Assembly (NCBI RefSeq): GCF_047511655.1 | Contig: NC_133390.1 | Span: 159,337,583-159,401,582 of the forward strand | DNA length: 64,000 nucleotides | DNA from: Castor canadensis | Taxonomy: Eukaryota > Chordata > Mammalia > Rodentia > Castoridae | Direction: 5' to 3' | Shown: positions 11,660-22,622 of the stretch, piece after piece | How positions within the stretch are numbered: position 1 is the stretch's first letter | Layout: the number at the start of each line of letters is the position of its first letter | Made by a program: the position numbers and the translations under genes | Notes under the pieces: model-generated | What the model was told of the DNA's origin: nothing | Database searches by the model: none | What the model saw: the letters and a program-made list of their open reading frames with translations, nothing else

Positions 11660-12760
11660 TCTAGGCCTGGAGACTCCAGCAACACCACAGTATGTAGGTG
11701 TTGTGATCAGGTCATGAACATTCTGGGAACATCAAGTACAGGGAGGTTCCGTCGTCCTCTTGTTTACAATGTATTTTCATAGCACCTCACCTTCTCCCTT
11801 ACCTTCCCCTTCAACAGTAAACCCAGGGTCTTTGCATTAGTCGTTGGCTGCTGTCTTTGTGTAGCAGGGTAGCAGCAGTACATCAAAAGAATTAAAGAGC
11901 AATTTGCTAATTCAGGAATTTGCTGATTCCTGTCAGACAGCCTGAAAGCCACTTGAGGATACCAGATTAACACATTAATGATTTGGAGACAGTTCTGTGT
12001 ACTGACTAGAAGTACTACAGAAATTCCAGGGACTGAGAAAGGGAGGTATGCCCTGGGCCTTGAGGGATGGGGAGTTAGGGGTGCTTCTAAGCACACTGAT
12101 GGGAAGACTGGTCTGGCTGTGGCAGAGGATGGGACTGAGGCTAGGAAGGGGTGGATTATGGAGTGCCTCTAGTTCTAATTCATAGACAGTGAGGAACCAC
12201 CAAATGCCTTTGACTTAGATCTTAAAAATACTTTATTGAGGGCTGGGCCATGGCTCAAGTGGTAGAGTACCTGCCTAGCAAGCACAAAGTCCTAAGTTCA
12301 AACCCCAGTACTGCCAAAAAACAAAAACAAAAATTACTGAGTCAGTTGATCTTTGACTGAAGTCAAAGTCTGGCCTCATTCCCCTTGACACATGGTTTTC
12401 TGCATGGATGCTTTAGAGGTGTCCTTTTCTGTGCTCCTCAACTGAAACTGCTTCTGATCCCCTTTGTCTATGTATCAAGCCAGTCAGGAGGATGGGCTAT
12501 GGTAGAAATTGTCACTTTTGACCTGGGCCTGGCGGAGCAGTCTGGATTGAACCCAGCTCACAGGTCTAAGACCCCAAACTGACCTCTTTTGGTTTTCTTA
12601 GCTCTTTGCTACCAATGCCACCAGCTATTTAGATGCCTTCATAAGAACTGAAACTTAGCTCAGGTATGGGGCGGGGGGAGTGGCGAGACAGGTCATAGGA
12701 CTTGGAGGTAAAATAATGAGTGGGCCAGGGATCAGAGGAGGTCTCAAGTTTCCTCGAAGC
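11660..12760 (+). repeat. Unit 1 of a diverged tandem duplication downstream of CEP250
   Basis: Two blocks recur in the same order and orientation about 1.7-1.9 kb further right. 11668-11765 (CACCACAGTATGTAGGTG ... TACAGGGAGGTTCCG) pairs with 13347-13430. 12601-12740 (CCAATGCCACCAGCTATTTA ... CTTGGAGGTAAAAT) pairs with 14462-14560. The copies have diverged by substitutions and indels, and separate SINEs have entered each. No coding frame is shared, so this is treated as non-coding. Confidence 0.6.
12239..12335 (+). repeat. ID-like SINE
   Basis: Words GGGCTGGGCCATGGCTCAAG, GCCTAGCAAGCACAAAG and GTTCAAACCCCAGTAC followed by an A-rich tail. It sits inside unit 1 of the local duplication and is absent from unit 2, so it inserted after that duplication. 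Confidence 0.85.
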
Positions 12761-12824
12761 CTGAAAATACTTTTCTTCTACTTCCTTTTCCTCATCCTCT
12801 GCCTCCTCACCCTCCTTATTATCC

Positions 12825-13080
12825 TCTCCTTTTTTTGTGGTGCTGGGAATGGAACCCAGAGCCTTCCACATGCTAGGCAGGCACTGTACCACTGAACCAC
12901 ATCCCCAGCCCCCAGGTAGATTCCGTGTTCTTGTGTTGACTCTGGGGGCTCCTGCCTCCATTCTTTTAATGATCCTCCATATTTTTATTTTTATTTTTTC
13001 CCAGCATTGGGGTTTGAACTCAGGACCTCATGCTTGCTAGGCAAATGCTCTTAACCCTTGAGCCACTCCACCAGCCCTAC
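12825..13080 (-). repeat. Two reverse-oriented ID-like SINEs
   Basis: 12833-12915 and 12990-13078 each read T-rich, then TGAACTCAGG- or GGAACCCAGA-type B box, GCTAGGCA and a degraded A box ending in CAGCCC. Confidence 0.8.
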
Positions 13081-13339
13081 CCTCCATGTTTTCTGTGTTG
13101 GAACAACAGTCCTCATGCCACAACCTAGTCACCTGTGCTCTCTGCTTCCCCACATGGAATCTTCCCCACACAGGATCTTGAAGGCAGAAAAGCTGCCTGG
13201 CATGAGTGTACCCTCTAGAGAAGGAGAAGCTGCTGATGTCTGTTAGGGTGAGGGAAATGGCCATTTTATATCAAGAAGCCAAGAGCTATTTGCTCTGGGC
13301 CGAGCGCCCTTCTTTTCTTACAGACTGATGAAACCACTG

Positions 13340-14600
13340 CAGTCCATACTGGATCTGGAGGCTTCAGTGACACCACAGCATGTGGCTGTGCTCTGGATGC
13401 TCTAAGTGCAGGGAGGTTCGGTTGCCCACATCATTCTCTAGACCCAAAAGTGGGCCCTGGTTCATTCTGCAGAGACAGGAAAGCAACTCAGGAAGGCACT
13501 GGGGCTCATGGCCCAGCACTGCTCCCTGCCCTCACCTCCTGCCCCACCTGAGCATAGTGTGGTGCTCATTGATGATTATCCCTCATTCCAAATACTTGAG
13601 ATCTGCAAGTTGCCACCACCACACAGGACTGGCATGGGCAGGTATCAGGATCTGGCTGTGGTCTTGGGATGAGTTGAAATTGTTCTGCTTGGCCAGCTGG
13701 AGTTGAATTAGGTTTCCTGGGTTTGGTGCCTAAGGAGAAGAGTGTGATTACTCACTCATGGGTCCAACAGAGACAAGGGACTAGACCCCAATGGAGAGTG
13801 TGACCCAGCAGAGAAAGGAGTCAAGGGAAGAATGCAGCCCAGAGCCCAAGACTGACCCTACACCAGCCGCTGGAGACAGGATGGCCTCCAGTTCTATTAA
13901 AAGTTCTGGGACCATATGAAGTGCAGAACAAACCAGGCCCCTGCTGGTGGAAGCAGGCTTTGCAGATGTGGTGCCTGCTGGGTTGAGGAGTCGCACGCAG
14001 ATCTTCTGCAGCTCTGGGCTAGCGGCAGGACTTTCAGAAGTTCTCCTGGTTAGCTTAGTTTGACATGGGGATAGATAACATCTCCAGCTGCCCCCCTATA
14101 ATACCTCATGTCCTGCCTCCTGACCCATTACTCCGAAGATCAGGGACAGAGGTGCTGTGGACAGGAGCAGTAGGGAGAAAGAACTAGGGATGCCTGTGTG
14201 CTCCACGCAGTGAACCCTCTCCACATGACCATGAGCATGGTGAAGGCAGGAAGAAGGAAGAACCAAAGCACTGGGTCTCAGAGCCTCAGAGCCCTGGATT
14301 TATTCCTTCTTGCTGAGGCCAAGATTTGCCTAGACACTTGATGGAGATGAAGATGAGAGGTGAGCCTTCTCTGGACTATGCTCCTGCTCCCACAGGTGTC
14401 ACTTAGCTCATTTACCTCAGCCTGGTCCCATTATGGACTCTTTTTTTTTTTTTTCTTACCCCTTGGCTGCCAATGTCACCAGCTCTTTAAATGCCTTCAT
14501 ATGATCTGAAGCTCAACTCAAATGGGAAGGCTTGGAGGTAAAATGTAAGTGAGCCAGGAGTCAGAGAAGCGAGTCTGTAAGGCTGGGAAAGTGAATCAGA
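13340..14600 (+). repeat. Unit 2 of the diverged tandem duplication
   Basis: 13347-13430 (CACCACAGCATGTGGCTG ... TGCAGGGAGGTTCGG) and 14462-14570 (CCAATGTCACCAGCTCTTTA ... CTTGGAGGTAAAAT) repeat blocks of unit 1. The spacing between blocks is longer than in unit 1. Confidence 0.6.
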
Positions 14601-16290
14601 GTGAATGACTGCCCAATAGAGAAGCCTGGTGGATGAGCCAGGCTGGTGCCAGCCACTATCCCTAATCTATCTTTTCATTCATTTGGCAAATACTCCTTAA
14701 ATTTCTGTCACAAAGCTCCACAATGGTGCTGACTCCAGGAGAGAGACCCAGGACACAGATAAACACTGACATCATGACCCAGATACCCAGAAGTGACTCT
14801 GGCTGCTCCTGATGAGGCCAGGGAAATAGTCATAGAACATTTTGGAGGAAGAAAGGGCTGAGGGCCATCCACAGTGTTTGTCTAGAGCTAACTGGATGCT
14901 CTGGATGTATGGATTCAAGGGGTCCATCTGCAGGTCCAGGAGCAGTGGCAGGCTGTCAAAGTGTATCAGCTAGCCCAGTCAGAGCAGAACTTTCTGATCA
15001 AAATGCAGAATCAACCACAGGTAAACATCAAGGCACACCACAAGCCTCAAAGCCCCCATTAAAGCTACATTCTTGTTCCGTGGTCCAAGGTACACAGTAA
15101 GTGGCAGGCTGAGTGGGATGCCAGACACTGGGAAAAGTGGGCAGCTATGGTCATAGACTCGACCAACGTCTCACGGCCCTGTGTGCCTCCATTCCTCCAG
15201 CCTTTCACAAACATCTTCCAGTACTTCACCTCTTGCCCCCCTCTCCACCTGTTAAATCTTAAAGGGTGCTTATCTGGAGGGGAAGAGGTGATGTTTGGTC
15301 TGTCGTGTGGCCTCCCTGGATAATGGCCAATAAAGTCCTTCATGCCAGACCAGTTCTATCAGGTACTTCATTACTGAAGTCACATTGTGGTTCCTGAATG
15401 TAGACTGTCATAAGAGAAGCTTTACTTTGTCACTTAGCCCAGAGCACAGCTGATGAAAGAGGGCTTGGAAGTCAAGTGGTGGAGACAGGAATGAAAACAG
15501 GTGAGAACAGGAGCTGAGGCTAGTGTGCCTCTCTGAGGGGTGCCATGTAGTCCCAGTGAGGGTTGTCAAGCAGGAAGCAGAGGGGGAAAGGAAAAGCCTT
15601 TTGGTCCCTTTCAGGAAAAGAATCCATAGGAAAACACTAATGTGGTTCAAAATTAATTCCCAGCCATCCAAACCATTTTCTTTGGTAGATTTTCTTGGCA
15701 TTTATTTTAAATGAAGCAATTGCAATGCATATGGCTAAAAAATTAAATAGCAAAGAAAGCAGCAGTTTCTCACCCCATTCTTCTCTAACATCTCCCCAGA
15801 AGCAAACCAATTTTTCTGGTGATTAACTTTATTAGTCTAAGTAATAAATTTAAGATGCCGTATGGGTTCAGTATCTGGAAAAAGAGGCAGCACTGCTCAC
15901 ACTTCAGTTCTGGCTCTGAGCTTCCTCTATACTTCTAGACCCCCGTGAACCATCTCTTGGGAAGGTAGGTAAATGTGTCTGCAGTTTTAGGAGGGGTGTT
16001 TGTATTTTGTTTAGTTGTGTGTAGTTGTTAGGCAGCCACCTGGATAGAATGGAGGGGATATTGTTTTAGATACCCAACAACTGAAACTCTCATTAACTGA
16101 GGCTGTGTAGTTTGCTTTGAACTAGTTTCTACCAAAAAGACAGAATAAATGATCCCTCCACCCACACACTTCTTTACCAATTTTCAGAGTAAGGGGTTGA
16201 TATAATCACCTCCAACAAATTGTTTTTCTCTTTGATTGCGTTATGGACTCGAGGTTATATCCACAGTGACTGAATCATGATAGTGCTTTT
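14600..16290. other. Intergenic stretch with no recognised feature
   Basis: Apart from the AATAAA at 15329, I see no exon with family similarity, no RNA gene and no clear repeat between the duplication and the SINE cluster at 16.3 kb. Short open frames here (for example at 14909 and 15523) have no recognisable protein character. Confidence 0.5.
15329..15334 (+). terminator. Candidate distal poly(A) signal AATAAA
   Basis: A plus-strand AATAAA lies about 4 kb downstream of the CEP250 stop. I saw no canonical hexamer closer to the stop, apart from an ATTAAA-like site near 11890. If used, the CEP250 3' UTR would be about 4 kb and would include the duplicated units described below. This is only a motif match. 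Confidence 0.2.
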
Positions 16291-16590
16291 TATTTTTATA
16301 CAGTTTTTATTTTGTTTTATTTTTGGCAGCCTTGGGGTTTGAATCAAGAACTTCAGAACTTCATGCTCATACCACTTGAGCTATTCTGCCAGCCATTTTT
16401 ATTTTTATTATTAGTAATACTAGGTATTGAACTCAGGGCTTGGTGCTTACTAGACAAGCACTCTACCGCTCCTTACCCCTTAACAGTTGTTTTTGTTCTT
16501 GTTTTGGTGATACTGGGATTTGAACTCAGAACTTTGTGGTTATTAGGCAGGCTTCCATCACTTGAACCACACCTCCAGCCTACCAGTTGT
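16290..16590 (-). repeat. Cluster of three reverse ID-like SINEs
   Basis: Three T-rich-led units (16300-16400, 16405-16490, 16492-16590) each contain TGAACTCAG-type B-box complements and end in CCAGCC or a degraded form of it. Confidence 0.75.
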
Positions 16591-16677
16591 CATTTTTTGA
16601 TACTCAAATTGCATCAAATTTGATGTCCAGGTTTTCCTTATACTTTTTTTGTCCAGACCTAGAATCTTCTTTTTTAA

Positions 16678-16765
16678 TTTTTTTAAAAATTAAAAATTTT
16701 TTTTTATTTATTCATATGTGCATACATTGTTTGGGCCATTTCTACCCCCTGCCCCCCGCCCCCTC
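16678..16765 (-). mobile_element. 3' end of an A-tailed retroposon, reverse orientation
   Basis: The T-rich start followed by TTATTCATATGTGCATACAT and TTTCTACCCCCTGCCCCCCG is the reverse complement of the end of the element at 21.5-22.0 kb. The same family therefore inserted twice here in opposite orientations. Confidence 0.5.
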
Positions 16766-16918
16766 AAACCTAGAATCTTCTAATGGAAAAAAGCATTTAG
16801 AAAACAAAATCTAGATTTCAGGGTTGATCATCACTACTGGGGTAAGAGAAACACAAAATATATTTGGGATGGAAGAAATGTATTTTGAAAACTTAGCTCA
16901 AGATGGTAATGCTGGTGA

Positions 16919-17339
<421 letters not shown>

Positions 17340-17584
17340 TAGTCAAATCTTTCAGAGATTTCCCAAGCCACTTTTCCTGAACCAAGTGAATATTCAAGAA
17401 AACTAAATTTGAAGCTTGTACAAAAGCTTCCCTGTAGCACATATGCCATAATATACAAACTTCTACTTTCATCAGTCTACCTCCCTGAATTTTTTCATAC
17501 AGGTAATTGTTTTAAGTATGCTGGCAGCAGCATACAATAAAATACTTAGTATAAAGAAAAAAAGAAAAGATTGGAATGCTACAT

Positions 17585-17875
17585 AGTGGCAGAGTGGCTC
17601 AGCTGGTAAGAGTGTCTGTCTAGCATGAATGAGGCCCTGAGTTCAAATGCCAGTGCTGCCAAAAATAAATAAATAAATAAAAGTTGGTAATGCTTCAACA
17701 ACCATGTGAATGTACGTAATGTCACTGAACTAACTACACTTTTAAATGATTACATGGCAAGTGTTATGTATATTTTAATACAATGAATTATTTTAGGGCT
17801 GGGGGCGTAACTCAGTGGTACAGCAGGTGCCTAGCCTGTACAAGGCCCTGGGTTCCATCCCCAGCACCAAAAATC
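17585..17875 (+). repeat. Two ID-like SINEs
   Basis: 17585-17685 ends in an AAATAAATAAATAAAT tail. 17796-17875 (GGGCTGGGGGCGTAACTCAG ... GGGTTCCATCCCCAGCACC) is closest to the classic rodent ID consensus. Confidence 0.8.
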
Positions 17876-18315
17876 AGTCACTTTCAAAATTAAGTTCCTA
17901 ATGGTATTTCCAGTTTGAATTTAATGTCATAGGAGTTTTGATTTTGTATTTTGTTCTAAATAATATATATTTTCATATATAGTTTCAAAAATAATACTAA
18001 AACTATATTAAATCTATTGAATGAAATTTAAATTTTTGTATTTGTTTTTGTCCACAGAAAATACCCTACAAAGGATGCCTAGTCAATGTATAGAGCTCTA
18101 AAAGAACTTGAAATAATTCTTTTTCTGGTGCTTATTTTATCAATTTGATACACAGTTGTGTTGATTTGATTGTTTTTCAATTTTACCCACTTTCACTTAA
18201 TTTTATTTTTTTTTATAAGGTACAGTGTAAGAGGCACATGGAGATACATTTGCTGTTGAGATACAGTTAAAGAATGTAGCCTGTTAGGAATCCAGTGAGA
18301 GAAATAAGCTAGGGT

Positions 18316-18321
18316 TTTATT
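18316..18321 (-). terminator. AATAAA overlapping the stop codon of the sialyltransferase-like gene
   Basis: On the minus strand the final Glu codon and the TAA stop at 18317-18319 lie inside a canonical AATAAA. If functional, the 3' UTR would be only a few tens of bases. The second copy keeps the same hexamer at 23073-23078. Confidence 0.5.
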
Positions 18322-20697
18322 CAGTATCAAAGTGATCTCCATGAAGTCCATTTGAAGCCCATTCCCTCTCTGACAGGTCCACTTGGCTACCTGTCTCCTT
18401 CTTGGGACCTCCAATAGAACCATCTGGGCTCCTGGGACCTCCAGTGGAACCATCTCGGCTGTAGATGCCAACCTTCCCCTCACACTGAAGCTTAAAGATG
18501 ACCTGTTGTTCTTCCGGGAACTTTTGCATGATGCCGTCCAACAAATATCCAGCATCCCAGTAATGGGACCATCTTTCAAAACGATCTGCCCCAAAACCAA
18601 ACAAGGATACCTGGGAAATGAGATAGGACAGAAAATGGCCATAGGGTAGCAGGCTGGATCCTCCTGACATACACACATGCGCACACACACACACACACCT
18701 GTCACTACTGCAAACACACCCTGGGTGAAGACTTCCTCTAGGGGCTGGGAGGAGGAAGGTGCTCATCCGGGGAAGATGGACCCGGAATATTCAGTGACTC
18801 CAAAACCTAGAAAAGATCATCAGCTAGCTGCTTCCAGCGTATTGAGGAAAGAGAAAACTCCCCCCACCCCCCAGATGAGGACATTTCAGGCATGTAAGAT
18901 GCCTAAGGCAGCTGATAGGATGGTGGAACTGCAAGAAGCCCAGTGCAGAAGCCTGGGAGAGAGGTGGTAAAGGGTCAGGTCACAAAGGGTCTTGAAAGCC
19001 AGGCAGAAAACCTTAGATTTAAACTAAAGTCTCTGGGAAGGCAGATTTTTTTTTGAGGGGGGTGCAGTACCGGAGTTTGAACTCAGGGCCTTGTGCTTGC
19101 TATGCAGGCATTCTACTACCTGGGCCAGTCTGCCAGCTCTTTTTTTGTGTTGGGTATTTTTGAGATAGGATCTCTCAAACTATTTGCCTGAGCTGGCTTC
19201 TAGCTGCAGTCCTCCTAAACTCTGCCTCCTGAGTAGCTAGGATTACAGGCCATGAGCCATCAGCAGCACCCAGCTGGAAGACAGAAATTTTTATGGCAGA
19301 GGAATGAAGGTCTGTGAGTTGCAAAAGATGTCTTACCTGGTCACAGGTGTGCAAGGCATATACTATGGCCACAAATCCCAAGGATGGATACTGACCCTTG
19401 TTTTTCAGCCAGTATTCCTGGATATACCTGAGGAAGGAGAGGCTGATCACCAGAACCTGAGGAAGATGGAGGAGGTGTTGACCTGAACCCTTCCCATAGA
19501 CACCCATAGTCACATCCTCCTCTCCTTTCCCTTTTCCTTCCTGGGTCCCTTACCTTGTCTTTGTTCTCTTTGGTTCCACCAGGGAACTGGACTATCTGAT
19601 ATCTAAAAAGGGATTGCAGTGAGGGAGATTTCAGAGTCATTTGACACAGCCATCTCCCCACAAGCATAGGTAGGCCTTGGGGTGCCCCAATATCAAGAAA
19701 CTCTTTGGAGTTCCCACTGTCACTCCCTTAATGGCCTCCCCTCAGTGACTACCCAGGGTTTCTTGGCTTCCAGGCATATTCGTGTCTACACAGTACTTTC
19801 ATGACCCACTCCAGACCAGATGAATTCAATGGAAGCAGTAGCAGCTGGGTGCCAGGGTCGTGCATACTGGTCATCTCAGGATACATAACACACATGGTGG
19901 TCTTGTTCCCCACATCTGTCTCAAAGCCTTGGACAGGGCCCAAGTTCATCCTGAAAAGGACAGGGTGATCATTTGGAGGAGGAGGAGGTTTGAGCTGATC
20001 CTCCCAGTTTCACCTCCTACCCTGTACCCACCTGAGCACCATGTCATGTTGGTCAATCATGAAGCCAAGACCAGAACCCAACATGGATCTTGAGTTTCCC
20101 ACCACTGCACAGGTCCGGCAGCTGGAGCCCACAGGGTCCGGGGGGTGATTGGGAGGTGCTTCAGGCATCTGCTTACTCTCAACCTTCTTCTCTGACTTGG
20201 CTCCCTGAAGACTCTAGGAGCCATACAAGGGAGGAATTTAGGGGCTTTGTCGAGGCTCTGACTACATGTAGAATGTAGAAAGATGGCAGAACCTGGGGTC
20301 AGGGACAGGGACCAGACAAAGATTAAGAATGTATACTGACCAACCATAATAGCAGAGCATCAGAGGACATCGAATCTTCTGACCTCTGCAGGGGTTCGAT
20401 GGTCCTTAAGAAGTGTCTGTCAAACCAGTCAGACTCTCCAGGTACCTGGAGGCAGGCAGAGCACTTGCAGACCTCACATAAGCAGCTACACTTTCTGGAA
20501 GCATTTCTAGGACACTGGCAGGTCCTTGACTGTGTCCTGCCCATACTATGGAGTGTGTTCTGGTTGAACTTCTGGCTCAGGAAGGCTATCAACCACAATG
20601 AACATACACAGGCAGCTACCAGACCCAAATTCCAGTACCGAATCATGTTTGACCCCGATGATAGTGCCCCTGGCAGACTGTGGATTGGCTTTGACAC
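18317..20697 (-). CDS. ST3GAL1-like sialyltransferase family protein, intact copy at the C20orf173 locus
   Basis: Six exons: 20341-20646 (ATG at 20646), 20032-20204, 19753-19950, 19554-19602, 19337-19456 and 18317-18610. They sum to 1140 nt, 379 residues, with matching phases. The first exon has a 51-nt 5' UTR behind an acceptor at 20698-20699, which argues against the in-frame ATG at 20784. Type II topology: membrane anchor about residues 6-24, then a Cys-rich stem. Sialylmotif L starts at C134 (CAVVGNS, D-HDMVLRMN, DVGNKTT). Motif S has YPSLGF and H-TCDQ; motif III is HYWD at 298-301. The family transfers sialic acid from CMP-sialic acid to Gal beta1,3GalNAc in the Golgi. Odd points: no His at the VS position (Met310/Gln311), a 46-residue C-terminal extension, and a weak donor GTAGTC after exon 3. 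It may be a paralogue lost in many mammals (ST3GAL8-like), and is probably inactive as an enzyme. Confidence 0.88.
18404..18463 (-). repeat. 30-bp tandem repeat inside the last exon of the ST3GAL1-like gene
   Basis: 18404-18433 and 18434-18463 are direct copies of a 30-bp unit with a few substitutions. They encode two ten-residue repeats of D-G-S-x-G-G-P type, which form much of the C-terminal extension absent from ST3GAL1. Confidence 0.8.
18671..18699. repeat. CA microsatellite
   Basis: A short interrupted ACAC run in the intron just upstream (minus sense) of the last exon of the ST3GAL1-like gene. Confidence 0.7.
19045..19277 (-). repeat. Composite SINE, reverse, in the last intron of the ST3GAL1-like gene
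   Basis: The ID half comes first (GTTTGAACTCAGGGCCTTGT ... CCAGCTC), then the B1-like half (TTTTTGAGATAGGATCTC, CTGCCTCCTGAGTAGCTAGG, ATTACAGGCC). The second gene copy lacks it at the matching position (about 23.75-23.86 kb), so it inserted after the gene duplication. Confidence 0.85.
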
Positions 20698-21257
20698 CTG
20701 ACACAAGGAAGGAGGAGAGTCTGTGACCACAATAATCCTCAGTGACCCTATGTTAATGGCTTCGTTCCTCTCCCAATCCTCCACTCCACACCTCCCAACA
20801 CTTCACTTCTGTCCTCCTTACCTAGCCACCATTCACCACTAAAGAGAGCAGCCAAGTCCTAAGTGTGATGCAAAGAGGTGACACTTCTTGTGTTCTCTGG
20901 CCTCCTCAAGGAGATTTATGCCTAGTGGGGTCTTTCTGACCCTGCTGTGTGAGGTACCTGCCTCCTTACAGAGACTGCATTGTGACCTCCTTCACTCGGG
21001 CTCCTGAGCAAAGCCTCCTCCTTCACTTTGGCATGTAGCACAGAGGACAAAGGAGGTGTGGGACCAAAGCGTCAAGAGGACAGAAGGGTAAGGGGTGAGA
21101 GGACTGGTCAAGCTGTAGTAAGTGAGCAGGACACAGAGGGACAAGGAAGGGCCCTTTGGAACCTCCTGGGTGAAAGAGAATTTACCATCTTGATGAAAGT
21201 GACATTTAACCCTTAAAACCTCCGAGGGTTGACTTTTCTCTTCTTTTCTTTTCCTTT

Positions 21258-21378
21258 ATCTCATTTTTTTTTTTTTCTGAGATTGAACTCACTAAGTATC
21301 CCAGGCTGGCCTTGATTCTTCTGCTTTTGTCTCCTGAGTGCTGGAATTACAGGTGTGAACCACCACACCTGGTTGATT
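21258..21378 (-). repeat. B1-like SINE, reverse
   Basis: It reads T-rich, CTGAGATTGAACTCAC, CCCAGGCTGGCCTTGATTC, GAGTGCTGGAATTACAGG and CACCACACCTGG. Confidence 0.8.
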
Positions 21379-21489
21379 TTTTTTTTTTTTTGAGAACTGT
21401 TACTAAGGTAAATCCATGTAATTTAAAAAAAAAAGTAGCATCATTCAGATTGTTGTTGTTTTTAAGAGCTTTTATTTTTAATTGACATA

Positions 21490-22036
21490 TAATTGTACAT
21501 GTTGTGTGGGATACACGATTCAAATAAATATACCCAAGTTATTCTCTGCTACTTGCTTAAAGAGCATCTAAACAAAGCGGCCAGAAGGGAGGCCATGTTG
21601 AACTCGACAAAGAGGGCTTTTCTTCACCTAGGCTCATCTGGATTCCTAAGTATGCCAGTAGCAACCTCTCCCTCTCCCTCGAGTGAGTACCACTCCGATG
21701 CTGGGGCACCTGATGGCAGCAATTCATCCTTACTGAAAAAGACACTGGAGACCCATCCGTGCTTTGAGAAGTGCCATGATCCCCTGGATACCGTATTTTC
21801 AACTGAGGTATGCCACTTGGTATAAGAAACAAGGCAACAGGCTGTCGCCCATAGATTTTGATGGCTGGATCCTGGCCTCCCCCAGAAGCAGCCAACTGTG
21901 GAACTACAGGATAACTATAAAGACTTTATTTGGACTCTAGTTTCAACAAGATGATGAATTAGAGGGGGTGGGGGCAGGGGGAGAAATGACCCAAGCCTTG
22001 TATGCACATATGAATAATAAAAGAAAAAAAAAAAAG
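21490..22036 (+). mobile_element. A-tailed retroposon, probably LINE-mobilised
   Basis: The right end is a G-rich stretch, then GAAATGACCCAAGCCTTGTA, TGCACATATGAATAATAAAA and an A tail. The same end occurs reversed at 16.68 kb, showing a repeat family. The body (21570-21950) contains an open frame of 110 codons with no recognised similarity. The left boundary is uncertain. Confidence 0.45.
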
Positions 22037-22189
22037 ATGAGTTAAATGATAACCTGAAAATGTTCTTGCTACAGGTGGCCACAACTAGACAAAACAAAAT
22101 ACTGCAAATCGTTTAAATTCTATTTAATTTTGAAATGTATAATAAGGGTTTGTGGTATGTAATTCAAAAGGCACAAAAAGTAAATGATG

Positions 22190-22388
22190 TAGCTTTTTTT
22201 TTTTTTTTTAGATACTAGAGTTTGAGCTCAGGGCCTTGTGTTTGCTAGACAGGCACTCCTCCACTTGTACCATACCCACTACAAAAAGTAAGTGAAAAGA
22301 AAGTATCTGTCCATTTGTTGTTTCCCATCCACCAGTCTCCTCCTCATCCCAGAGACAATTCCTAAGCATTCCTAATGCATTAATTTGA

Positions 22389-22419
<31 letters not shown>

Positions 22420-22622
22420 TACTGGGGATTGAATTCAAGGCTTCACACTTGCTAAGCAAGGCCTGTACCACTTAGCTATGCTCCTGGTCTCTTTACTTTT
22501 AATATGTTTTTCATATAGGGTCTCATGTTAACTTTGCCCAGGCTGACCTCAAACCATGATCTTCCTATCTCTGCCTCTCAAGTAGCTGGGACCACAGTTA
22601 TGTACCATCATGCCCAACTGTG
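22190..22622 (-). repeat. Two reverse ID-like SINEs, an AT microsatellite and a B1-like segment
   Basis: 22193-22275 and 22413-22492 are reverse ID-like units. 22388-22411 is an (AT)n run. 22505-22622 is a reverse B1-like segment (TAGGGTCTCATG, CCCAGGCTGACCTCAAACC, GCCTCTCAAGTAGCTGGGAC). These lie between the two sialyltransferase-like copies. Confidence 0.7.

Noticed and set aside
18317-18350. A VS-like G-L-H-G-D-H-F-D at the very C-terminus of the ST3GAL1-like protein
   Set aside because: It lies after the K-V-G-I-Y-S segment that aligns with the family's C-terminal end, within the lineage-specific extension, so it is unlikely to supply the catalytic His.
20647-20784. Longer N-terminus of the ST3GAL1-like protein starting at the ATG at 20784
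   Set aside because: A strong acceptor (CTTGTGTCAG) at 20698-20699 separates it from the exon, and the family starts right before the membrane anchor.
21493-21825. 110-codon plus-strand frame as a gene
   Set aside because: It lies inside a repeat-family insertion with an A tail and has no recognised domain; kept only as a retroposon.
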